Positions 11,999 through 21,575 of a DNA stretch of 64,000 nt are shown piece after piece; within the stretch, counting starts at the first letter, position 1, and each line of letters begins with the position of its first letter. The notes beneath the pieces were generated by a model. The model worked only from the letters and a program-made list of their open reading frames with translations, was not told the origin of the DNA and did no database searches. The stretch comes from Leptodactylus fallax (Eukaryota; Chordata; Amphibia; Anura; Leptodactylidae): assembly GCA_947044405.1 (NCBI GenBank), contig CAMRHE010000021.1, forward strand, positions 7,300,501 to 7,364,500, read 5' to 3'. The position numbers and the translations under genes were made by a program.

Positions 11999-13244
11999 GC
12001 ACTCCGCCTTGAAATGTCCTGGCTGGTTACAGGCATGACACTGCCGGACCTCTCCTTGGGATTTAGAGGTGGTCCTTGGGGCGCCCAGAGTTCTTGGGAC
12101 AGGGGAAGTAGAGGGGGCACCCGGATAGAGTTTGTCTTACCCCACTTGGAGACCGCAGGCTGTGGTGAACTCCAACTTTGCCCCTCCTTCCCGCTTGGGG
12201 GTCTCTGCAGTGTGGCTCCTCTCTTGATCCCCTGCTCCCTGGTGGACACATAGTCGTCAGCAATCTCTGCAGCATTGTCTGCTGTTGTGGGTTTCCGATC
12301 ACACACGAACTGGCGGACCTCCAGAGGGCACACCTGGAGAAATTGTTCCTTTTATCATAAGATCCCCAATTCCCTCAAACGTGGTGACAGTAAGTCCTTT
12401 GATCCACTGCCAGAATGTAACCTGTAAGTGGTGCAGAACATCCGCATAGCTCTCTGTGGGACCCCGCTGGATATTCCGGAACTTTTTGCGGTACACCTCC
12501 GGCGTGAGCCGGTATCTCCGGATCAGCGCCGCTTTGATGGTCTCATAGTCCGCGTCCACTGGTAAGCTCGTGGAAACATCCAGGCCTTTTCCCTTCAGCC
12601 GGGGAGACAGGTAACGGGCCCATTCTGCCTGGGGAATATGATGCTGCTTACACACCCGCTCAAATCCCCGCAAAAACGAGTCCAAGTCCCCGTTATCTTC
12701 CAAGATTGGAAAGTCCTCGGATCGGATCTTTAGTGCTCGGGCTCCTGGAGTTGGTGCAGGGGAAGGTTGCGCCTGCTGGCAAAGTTCCAGCTTTTTTAGC
12801 TCAAGCTGATGCTCCAACTCCGCCCGACACTCTGCAGCAGCGGCCTCTCTTTCCGCCCAGCACTCTCGCAGCAGCGGCCTCTCTCTCCACCCGGCGCTCT
12901 GCAGCTTCTCTCTCCGCCCGGCGCTCTGCAGCTTCTCAGTACTGGAGAATCACCTGCAGACGGGTGCTAGAGTCACTAGCGTCTATCTGCTGTAAGGCCA
13001 TTTGCAAGTGTAAGTCCGTTACCCCCACAGAACTGGGGTTACTGGTCCCTCCAGGCACAGTTACCTCTGGGGTCCGGGCACCTGCGGAACCGTCTGGCAT
13101 GGTGATGTTGTCTGGTGCCAGCCTCTCAGGACCTTGCTCCGCCTCCTGCATGGCTATGGTAGCTTCCATATCTGCCATCTCCTGGAGTTCAGCAGCAACC
13201 AAGTCCTGCAGACATTTGGTTATGCTTCTGGTCCCACCAGCCAT
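11999..13244 (-). pseudogene. G1 gag with SCAN-like capsid domain, broken
   Basis: The start ATG is at 13242-13244 (MAGGTRSITKC). A TGA at 12936-12938 ends the first 102 codons. A coiled-coil-like stretch rich in Ala, Glu and Arg, coded by short tandem repeats (about 12830-12935), carries a frameshift near 12860. The capsid part (12299-12817) contains LIRRYRLTPEVYRKKFRNIQ and FERVCKQHHIPQAEWARYL, the pattern shared by SCAN domains and Gmr1-like gypsy capsids. Another frameshift near 12340 moves the last SCAN helices (CPLEVRQFVCDRKP) to a second frame. A third places the CCHC zinc knuckle CHACNQPGHFKAEC (11999-12040) in the frame of the protease. With one stop and at least three shifts the protein cannot be made as one chain. 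Confidence 0.85.
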
Positions 13245-13420
13245 CCACTGGAAGCCGTTGCCAAATAAAAGATAGGACAGAAAAAAGAAGAAGGGAGGGA
13301 ACAGTACTGTACCAAACTTTCACCGTATTTTAAGCTTGATCTCATACCGCGCTCGTTCCATAGGATTGCCGCAATCCCCAGTGTCTGCGTGATACCACAC
13401 CCACACACTGTAACCCTAAT

Positions 13421-13438
13421 ATCCCACCGCTGCCACCA
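13421..13438 (-). other. Primer binding site of element G1, complementary to tRNA-Leu
   Basis: The plus strand reads ATCCCACCGCTGCCACCA, identical in all 18 positions to the 3' end of vertebrate tRNA-Leu (AAG/TAG) including CCA. It lies one base inside the 5' LTR (13440-14272), the position expected for a primer binding site. The tRNA match is from my knowledge of the tRNA sequence. Confidence 0.85.
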
Positions 13439-13439
13439 C

Positions 13440-14272
13440 TGTGAAGAATATCGCCTCGCCCAGCCGCCTGGCACACCTGCGATCAGACTTCTTTCTTAAC
13501 CTCCCACTCACACACCGTGAGTAGACCATGTCATAGGATAAAACGAACGAGCGATATAAATTTTATATGTTTAATAACCCAAGTGGGTCGGTATGAATTA
13601 ATAGCATATACAGAAATATACAATATTAATATGATCAAGCATAAACATACAAGCAAAAGGGCAATGATACAATACACCAAAATAAAAGGAAATAAAGATT
13701 AGAAAAAATACCTGAGCACACAGCTTTGTCCTAGCTGTCTCTCTTCCATGCTCAACACCATACTCCTAATCCGTTTCTCTAGGCCACAGCAGAGTTTTGG
13801 GCCTAGGGCGCAAGCTTAAGCAAGTTGCATAAAACAATCCTTCTACATGCTGTCCAGAACTAGGCCCTCAAAGCATTCCTCAGTAGGGCAGGCCCTCTCA
13901 TCTTCTCCCAGATCCGAGCTCCTTACTGCCTCTTTGCTGAATGACCCCAGAATCCAGGTCTGCCCACAGCATATGGCTAGTGCTCCACCCACCCCTTGCA
14001 CCCAGGCAGCCCCCCTTCTCCCACCTTTGCAGAACCCTTGGAGAGATGGGTGAAGTTAAGGCTTGCTATCCCCCACCCCATCTGGCCAGGGATAATAAAA
14101 GTGCCTGGCTATAGCAAGCCATCTCCAATGAACACACATAAAACCAGTGAAGCCTATCGTCCAGCAATGTGGACTCAACTAAAGCACCGCATTCCAAGTG
14201 GGGGAAGGACTGACCTAAGCAAGTAAAACACACTTCCAAGAAAGATATAAAACTGAGGGTCGGTTCATCACA
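13440..14272 (-). repeat. 5' LTR of element G1
   Basis: This copy of the 833-bp LTR is the 5' one for the minus-strand element and would hold its promoter. It is followed by the target duplication GTCCC at 14273-14277. Confidence 0.93.
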
Positions 14273-14500
14273 GTCCCCCCTTAAGTGCCCTTATATATAA
14301 TAGTACGCCCTTATATAGCTCCCCTAACAGTATCCCCCCTTATAATAGCTCCCCTTATACAATAGTTCCTCTCTTATAATAACCCCAACGAATAGTCTCT
14401 TATAATAACCCCCTCTTATATAATAGTTCCTCTCTTATAATAATCCCCTTATATATAAATAGTTCCCTATCTTATAATAGTTTCCCCCTATCAGACCCCT
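14273..14500. repeat. AT-rich minisatellite, right part
   Basis: This continues the array of 7710-8348: CCCCTTATATATAATAG and TTCCTCTCTTATAATA units in tandem, with variable length. Confidence 0.8.
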
Positions 14501-15269
14501 TTCCCTTACCATAAAACAATAATCGTTTTGGATTGAACAAAAGCTTTTATTTGCATCCAGCTATACAAAAAATAACAAGGTACGCGACGCAGCGAAACGT
14601 TTACAATACCACAATTCAGTCTACCATTCATCCTTAGGGGGGGGGCGGGGGGTGAATACATCCCCTCATGCTGCACTATAAACCTAAATGAAATACTTTT
14701 GGTCAATGCAAACACAGACGAGGACAAAACAGAGGGAGGGGGGGGGGGGGGCTATCAATAATAGTTGACCCCACACACATGAGGGGAGACAGGCAAGCAA
14801 GAAAAATATACTTCCTAACTACCCTACTTCCACCCGGCAATAACTAACACATTAGGGGGGGGGGGGTAAATACAAGAAATAATATACCTTACACTACCCA
14901 CCCACCAACAAAGGAACAGCAAAGCACAACGTGTGGGTGGGGAGGGGGGGAGGGGGGGGTATAAAACAATAAATCTGTTACTCACCTTACCGCGCTCCCA
15001 CGATGAATGGAGCAGCTGAAGTCTCTCCCTGTAGGACTGGCACAGGTGGCACGATGCACCTGCGTTACAGTGATGTCCTGTGCGTTTCAGTCGGTCTTAT
15101 ATGGCAGAGCAGGGACTTTTCAGCTCCCAGCTCTGACATAGGATTAAACAGTATCTGCGTACACAGCACAGCACACTAATACAGCTGTGGAGCTCCCAGG
15201 ATTCAAGCTATCAGGCTAAAAGCCTGATGCTCTGGATCCCTGGGGCCCCTTTGGAGATGGCATTAATGC
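14501..15269. other. Non-coding stretch with G homopolymers
   Basis: Several poly-G runs of about 8-14 bases stand at about 14638, 14741, 14854 and 14940-14960. The part from 14985 to 15250 (TACTCACCTTAC..., GGCACAGGTGGC...) resembles the end region of the hAT element at 39090-39300, so the minisatellite and its right flank may belong to an older hAT-type element. No gene is seen. Confidence 0.4.
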
Positions 15270-15591
15270 CATGGCAAAAACCACATCATTTTATATTAAC
15301 TGCAAAGGGGAAGGGATTCTGGCTAATCCCATCAACCCATAGCAGAAAATAATCCGCAGCGGAAATGCTGCAATTTGAAAAACGCTTGCGTTTATGCAAA
15401 TTGCAGCATGTCAATTATACCTATGGATGCACTGGTGGTTTGCATATAGGTATAATGAAAGTAGAAAGTCCACAGTGGAAAACTCTGCATACTTTCTGTG
15501 AAAAGCACTGCGGGAGAAACTGTGAGGCGTTTCCGCCGCATTTTTTCCCCTAACACTTTTTGGCTGCGGCTCACTACATGGGGCCTTAGCC
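15270..15591. mobile_element. Short inverted-repeat element, family X (copy a)
   Basis: It ends CTACATGGGGCCTTAGCC, the terminal repeat shared with copies at 29777, 32060, 32726, 38166, 52734 and 53250. Inside are family words: GGGATTCTGGCTAATCCCAT, AATTGCAGCATGTCAATTATA and TATAGGTATAAT. The left end has decayed. It is non-coding; the ORFs across it (15365-15707) are shadows. Confidence 0.6.
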
Positions 15592-15837
15592 GAAAGTCCA
15601 TAAGAGAGCAGCACCAAAGGGTTAAATTGGTCAAAAATGGGTATCCAAATCCCTATAGAACTTTTCTCAAGCTGTTTAGGTAGATGCAGATTAGACACAG
15701 ACATCATAGTGATGTAGCAAACTAAACTTTACTTGCTTTTCCAATTCAGTGGGGTACAAGAACTTGAACTGAGTAGCAAACTGGGTACAGAATTATGTAC
15801 AAGATGATTTATAGGCAAGAGACAGCTCAGGCTAGGT

Positions 15838-16201
15838 TCACATCTGCTTCGGAGCCTCCGCCGCAGATTCCACCGAAAATCGGCAGAGAGAAAAGTTCTG
15901 CATGGAGGAGTTTTATCTTCGCTGGTTTCAGTATAAAATTTAGAGGCTAACTGAGTAAAAGGTATCGCCTGATTTCTTCACTCTTCCACTACTTTCAATG
16001 GCTAACACGGTACAACATTATATTACTATCAGTATAAAATTGTCAGAAACCCAACAGTCACCAGGCTGATCCCATTATAGTCTATTGGGTCCTTGGGTGT
16101 CCGTGGGTAACTGCTGTTTTAGGGGACGAGCTCTCCATTGTTTGGGTCCCCTGGCAAACCTGAATGATGGAGAGCCCAGCTGTAGTGTGAACCTAGCCTA
16201 A
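15838..16201. mobile_element. Short inverted-repeat element, family Y (copy a)
   Basis: The ends CAGGCTAGGTTCACATCTGC and GTGTGAACCTAGCCTAA form terminal inverted repeats. Family words (CCGCCGCAGATTCCACC, TGGTTTCAGTATAAAA) are shared with 18959-19214. A Penelope-like fragment is inserted at 15941-16028. Confidence 0.7.
15941..16028 (+). mobile_element. Penelope-like fragment with 13-bp target duplication
   Basis: The 88-bp insert contains GGCTAACTGAGTAAAAGG and ends CACGGTACAACATTATATTACTA-like sequence, resembling Penelope-like element ends. TCAGTATAAAATT is present on both sides, at 15928-15940 and 16029-16041, a 13-bp target-site duplication. It is a severely truncated retroposon inside a family Y element. 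Confidence 0.65.
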
Positions 16202-17324
16202 GGAAGTATTTTCTTAGACTGGTAATTTGGCTCCCGTGGTGCACTAGTTTAACCATGAGTTTTGTCTGCTGACTCTGATCAGACTTACTGATTTCAACAC
16301 ATTAGTAGGCACAGTTCAAAGGTTTCCTAAGCACCCTCCTCCCACATAATTCCACATAATTGAATGTCCCCTGAAGTGGACCACAGAATATACTGTGTCC
16401 CCTCAAGTAGCCACCACGTAATACCTCCTTTCCCCCTCAGTGACCATCTTATTGATGGTCACTCAGTGACCATCTTATTTAAAAAAAGCTGGGTCAACTG
16501 AGGGGCCCCATCTACCATAGGGCCTGGTTAAAACAGCTCTGGTTATATGAAGTCTAGACCTAGCTGGTTCTGCTCTAGTTCTTGAAAAAAAATATGTCTG
16601 CTTACATAGCTTCATCATCTTTATTTTACCTATTACCTGTATATTGGGTGGATGTAGGGTTTGAAGACAGTGGCCTTTTTCTCTGTTGAATTATATTTTA
16701 TTCAGATTTATTATGCTGTTATAATACAACAGAATAACAATGTGTTTCTTTTACAGAACTCCAAATCCCTTACATATCCACAGTGTTAAATTTAAAAATT
16801 CTGCGATCGCTAGGGGTAGTCTACTGCATATTGGAATTCCATAATACCACAATATGGACTAAACTCCTGAGCCTCCTAGTAGTGAATTTTATTATTTAAA
16901 TAAATGTCTATACAAAGGAATTGGAATTCTGTGCCAGGAAAATAAAGCTACAACTGCTATAAAGATCTATTAAGAAATTAAAAAGTACAGAATGTTGTAC
17001 TTATAAATGCCATGATGTTAAAAGATTTACAACCACTTTAAATGGATTTTATCAGCTCCTTTCTTCCTGTTAAACAGATTTCAATGCTGGAGTTAAATAA
17101 TTTTGCAAGCATATCTTTAAGTGCCTGGACAGAGATCCAATAGCTGAGAAAGTGAATGTTAATATATTATATAAATGAGTTTGCAAGCGCCCAGTGAGCA
17201 GTTCTGAGCCCAAAATGGCCTCTGGTTTTACTTACTAAACCCTACCCCCTGGAGTTAGTTTAAAAAAAAAGTAAAGTAGCTGATTGACTTCCTTTAAATA
17301 GATTATTCAACTTAATAAGAATAG
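16202..17324. other. Unique stretch, no gene recognised
   Basis: AT-rich sequence with no transposon protein, no long ORF and no clear inverted repeat. A local direct duplication of CAGTGACCATCTTATT lies at about 16438-16480. Confidence 0.45.
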
Positions 17325-17632
17325 TACATATATTAAAAAAAAAAGTATACTCACCTCTGTTTTCTCCACTATTCTGTGTGGATGCTATGGTGGTCTTTGT
17401 TTACTAGGTGCCAGCTTGTAACCAAAGCAGCCAATCAGTGGCACAGTGTGACATGCTGTAGATACTGGCATCGTGGCTTCCATTATTGAGCCATCATGCT
17501 GTTAAGCATGGCTCATTAGTGGCTGCAGTAGTCACATGCCAGTCACTAGTATACAAAAAATGGAGGGACTGGAGCTTCTGTTATAGACAGAGGTGAGTAT
17601 AAGGATTTTCTTGTTATTTTAATACATTTACC
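17325..17632. repeat. Foldback element
   Basis: TATACTCACCTCTGT (about 17345-17360) and its inverse ACAGAGGTGAGTATA (about 17587-17601) lie in imperfect arms of about 40 bp (17325-17365 and 17586-17632). Inner complementary words (GGCTCAATAATGG-like and CCATTATTGAGCC) add to the stem. Non-coding. Confidence 0.55.
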
Positions 17633-18957
17633 ATTGCTATTATTTTGTTTAAAAAAAAGAAAAGCAAGAGAAACCTTTTCAAAGCAGTTCAGCAAAAACA
17701 CTTTTTTTCTATTCATGTACATGATTGTCTTTTATACTTGTTTTATGTATATTGCAATTATATGCTTGAAGTTCACCATCCTCTTTGCTTGTGGTAGATA
17801 CCATCTTGATTTTTAGATTTCTATATTTCTGTTATGCTATTAATCTTATGGTGCCTCATAACAGCATCACATGGGCTGCTAGAGACAGTACCATCTCTGC
17901 ATGCTGGGGGACACTATAATTATCCTTCTCTCTATATTCTCCTAAATAAGTATATAGTCACAGAGGATCAATACTAATCTCCTTCATTATAACTATGTGA
18001 CAAGAGCCTGTCTTATTATCAGCTGAAGCATAAGGTGTTTGTACCCTCTGGGTGGAGAGCCTGTGTGAAATAGTCCATCCAGATTCTGGAGGGTCTGTTG
18101 TGACTGTTACAGAAACAGAGCGACTGTCTCAGTGGGTCTGAATAGGTCCACCTGACCCAGTTGAAGAGAGGAATCTCATGAATTTTTGGAAGGAAGGAAT
18201 AACTAAATAAGGTAATACTTGAATAATGAATAATGTATTTTTGTGGTAATAGGTACATAATAAAAGGGAAAGAAATGTTGCTTTAAGGTTGCATATAAGA
18301 GCAATATGAATTTAATACTGTGTGCAGGATCCACACACAGCAGAGTGGATATTATTAGTCATAAACTGCAGACAATGAATGTGTTTTCGTTTATTACGCC
18401 AAGGAAAGTAATAAATATTGAATCATTTTTCCATTAAATAAATGCCTGGTGTTATTTATCACTCATGTTCCATACTGGGAGAATTTTGTTTTCATTGAAA
18501 TAGTGTCTGGAATTGTTTACCTCTCTAAAATAGACTTATTTTATTAGCAATATTCTGGTTTCCATTTGGAAGGTTATTCTGCTCATCATATACTTGTTAC
18601 TTACTAGTTTTCCCAAGTACACGATAATGACATTTTTTTCCCATTTATATCTAATTATACATTGTCTCACACTTCTTGTGGAGCATTTATCACCTCTTCA
18701 GCCTGATACTGTAATTTTCCTGACTTTGTGATACTAAAGGATGAGTTGTCAACAAGAAACATAGTAGAACTGAGTATATTGTGCATAAAGGTATCCATAT
18801 ACATAAGAAAAAAGTCTGCTGAATTCACCACTTTCAGTGGGATCTGTTGAGTGTCTTATGTATAAGGAGGTATCCTGACACTACCTTGACAGCAGATATC
18901 AGGGGAATGGTTTGTGTGTGAAAGTATGTTGTATGTCAACATGTCTGATCCTTTGGC
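17633..18957. other. Unique stretch, no gene recognised
   Basis: AT-rich, with only short ORFs (17634-17816, 18019-18258) that show no domain. Nothing else is recognised. Confidence 0.45.
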
Positions 18958-18958
18958 T

Positions 18959-19214
18959 CAGGCTAAGTTCACATCTGCACAAGGGTCTCCATCGTTTGGG
19001 TCCTCCAGTGGATCACTAAAACCGTGGTTACCCACAGTTACCACTGGCACACCCCATAGACTATATTAGAGTCTGTCGGGTGGCTGCTGTTTTTATACTG
19101 AAACCAGCGGAGAGAAAAGTCCCTTATGCAGGACTTTTCTCTCCGCTGATTTCTGGTGGTTTCTGCGGTGGAGTTTCCAACGGAGACTATGGTGTAGATG
19201 TGAACATAACCTTA
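18959..19214. mobile_element. Short inverted-repeat element, family Y (copy b)
   Basis: The ends CAGGCTAAGTTCACATCTGC and GTAGATGTGAACATAACCTTA are inverted repeats. The centre is a stem with 18 perfectly paired bases: CAGCGGAGAGAAAAGTCC at 19105-19122 and its complement at 19131-19148, with an 8-base loop. Pairing extends further with one mismatch. Confidence 0.75.
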
Positions 19215-20520
19215 ATGTAAGATACAGTAGTTGCTACAGATATGCTGCCTGACAACCCCACTGAAAAACTGAGAATGTTAAATCTGACCCTGGCAACATA
19301 ATTGTTTAACAAGTTGAATTGCCATTGTGTTTGCAAAAATGTTACATAAAATCCTGGCAGCAATGGCAAGAGGTGTCTGACTGAGGTTTATTTCCTTCTC
19401 CCAATTAAACAACTGGCATTTTTAGAGATGTGTCCAAAATCCCCTCCAGTAGCACAGGATGGACCCGCACCAATGAGGTTGCAACTGAGTGCAACCTGGC
19501 CTTCTTTTCCCTCACAGACATTACTATAAGAGCCACACACGCAAGGTGCAGCCCTGACACATCCTGTGTAGAACTAAAGATTATCCTGCAGGGAAAAACT
19601 TTACACAGGCTGTGTCAGGACTGATCCTGCATCCATCAATCTAGCAATGCCTGCAGGGAGAAGAATAACTGGATTCCCAGAGAGATGGTCTATACTCTGT
19701 CAGTGGAGGGGGGGGGGGGGGAGTCATGTGTGTGATTTACAGAAAACATCCCTGCAGCCATTTTGTGGTGGAGAACCAAAGCATATTAATTAAAGTTCAT
19801 AAGTCTGAGTCTCTCAAACTCCCAAATGTTGATATTACTGGGTATCCATATACATGCAATAACATTAATATTAATAGATCAATAGAGGTACATAACAGAT
19901 TGTCACAAATGTAAAACCAAACAGAAAGTAAGCAAACAGAAATCTAAGACAGAGTGTATAAAAAAAGTATACCCTAAAGTTGCCTGCGACCTCCACCTCC
20001 AGCCCCAATGCATGTTTTGCCCCTGTTTCCTCAGGAGGCTGTCACTTTAACTTTCTGTTTACACCTGTTGAACAATCTTATTCAGTACTGTTTATCTGCC
20101 TGTTAACGGGGGTCTTTACTTTCCATCTTTAAGATGTTAAAGACATATGACAGATAAGCTGTTGATGAGTGCTAATTGCACTATGAGGAGTTTACTCACC
20201 AAGCTGATGGCATGGGCGCTGCCACTATGCCAGTGCAAGTAGTAGTACAGAAGTAGTTGTTTATCCCCAGGTATGTCATGATATTAGTGACTGAGGCATG
20301 CAACGGTAGAAACAAAAATGGGCAACACTTGCAGATTGTATCACAGGGAGTGATAATGCTCATACCATTTATAAGCCGACAGGCCTGGGTTCACTAAAGG
20401 TCCTTCCTTAGCCCCTGACAATCAGCTGTTATTATAGGGGAACAGGGTCACACTGACCCACAGGGAAACAGGTGAATCCCCTGGTGAGTCCCTAGACTCC
20501 CAAGCCCTGCAAGAATGTTG
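19215..20520. other. Mostly unique stretch with one ribozyme-like repeat relic
   Basis: No gene is seen. On the minus strand, 20012-20034 reads CTGAGGA, then AACAGGGGC, then AAAAC, resembling a decayed hammerhead-type core. The surrounding 19982-20050 looks like a dispersed repeat. A G12-14 homopolymer occurs at about 19709. Confidence 0.4.
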
Positions 20521-21531
20521 TGTAGGGAACTGCCATTTCTACTAGTATATAATGTATCTGGCTTCTTTGCCCCTGCAGTTTGGCTTCAGAGACCCCAGGC
20601 ATTCAGTGCAAGTTTTGTTTTGTAAATACAGTGAGTCAGACACATGTGAGGCAGAGCTGCTGGGGGGAGAGATGTGAGCAGAGCTGCTGAGACAGACATG
20701 TTATGTCTGTAGGAGTCTAAGAGCCACTTGTTCCTCTTTACTTCACAGTATATAGTTAGGTATGTGTTACCCCCTATATACTCACAGGACCTAGCTAGTA
20801 ACCGTAGTTAGGGATCAATATATATATAGTTCAGGGCAGTGATAGGTTAGGCTTCCGAAGGCCAACTAGCTAGTTAGAGGCCCGGTGGCACTAGTAGTTT
20901 AGCTGGCAGGTTAAGGACTCAGTGTTAGGGTAGTCAGGCCTGCATCTACTGCCGTCACCGTCGCCCTGTTTGCTGCCTGTGAAGAATCTCACCATCATCA
21001 TCATCATCATCTCCTGATCGGCTGTCTGTCATCTCCTGGAAGAATCCGAGGATCCACAGTCATCCACAGGGGCCCCTGCATCTCTTCTGTTGCCTGGAGG
21101 TATTGTGCACTGGACTCTTGCTATATATCTATATATATACCCGGGTATATAACCTAAGACGGTTGAGGACTTGCTGGTTGTTGTAGTATTGCTGTGTTCT
21201 GAGTATATTTTATGTATGTATTATTACCCTGTTGATTCTTATAAAGCTACTGTTATAACCTTATGTGGTATCTGTATGTATTCTTCAGACTGTGAGATTA
21301 GTACAGTGATCCTTGTTAAGGCTACTAACTGTACTTCATGGGTAAGTCCCAGGAAGAGATTCTCCCTGTAATACAGAGGCTCTATCCTGGGTGGAGGCAC
21401 TGATATATTTCATATATGTTCCCACTCTTCCCTTCAGCGAAGGCTTCAGGTCCCATTATACACACAGGTCAGCGCCAGAGTCTGTTGCGGGAGGGATAAT
21501 ACTCATACCCCCCCCCCCAAATAGGGCTACA
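20521..21531 (+). repeat. 5' LTR of element G2
   Basis: It holds the presumed promoter. It includes a CATCATCAT tract (about 20994-21012), a TATATATA tract near 20820 and a C homopolymer near its 3' end. The 3' copy has one CAT fewer. Confidence 0.94.
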
Positions 21532-21533
21532 TT

Positions 21534-21552
21534 TGGAGGCACTGCTGAGATT
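21534..21552 (+). other. Primer binding site of element G2, tRNA-Thr-like
   Basis: TGGAGGCACTGCTGAGATT starts two bases after the LTR. It is complementary to the 3' end of vertebrate tRNA-Thr except at two positions (17 of 19). The TGGAGGC start requires a tRNA with U before CCA, as tRNA-Thr has. Confidence 0.7.
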
Positions 21553-21575
21553 TAGAAGTGGGAATAGTCATTGAT

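Larger units (their letters stand above)
8349..14272 (-). mobile_element. Complete Ty3/gypsy LTR retrotransposon insertion, RT-less (element G1)
   Basis: The element has two 833-bp LTRs (8349-9181 and 13440-14272) that begin TGTGAAG and end CATCACA on the plus strand. A 5-bp target-site duplication, GTCCC, flanks it at 8344-8348 and 14273-14277. By eye the LTRs differ at about nine positions (about 98.9 % identity). Coding runs on the minus strand: SCAN-like gag, zinc knuckle, protease, spacer, integrase. No reverse transcriptase or RNase H motif is found in any frame. SCAN-like gag and integrase following protease recall Gmr1-like gypsy elements, in which integrase precedes RT; in that case the RT block has been lost from the 3' side. 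A conventional element that lost RT between protease and integrase is the alternative. The element must depend on enzymes supplied in trans. Confidence 0.93.

Noticed and set aside
9448..12360. Many plus-strand ORFs of 60-174 codons
   Set aside because: Antisense shadows of the G1 gag, protease and integrase frames.
13421..13438. tRNA-like sequence (tRNA-Leu 3' end) and the similar tRNA-Ser end at 48218
   Set aside because: Only the last 18 bases of the tRNA are present, exactly beside an LTR; these are primer binding sites, not tRNA genes.
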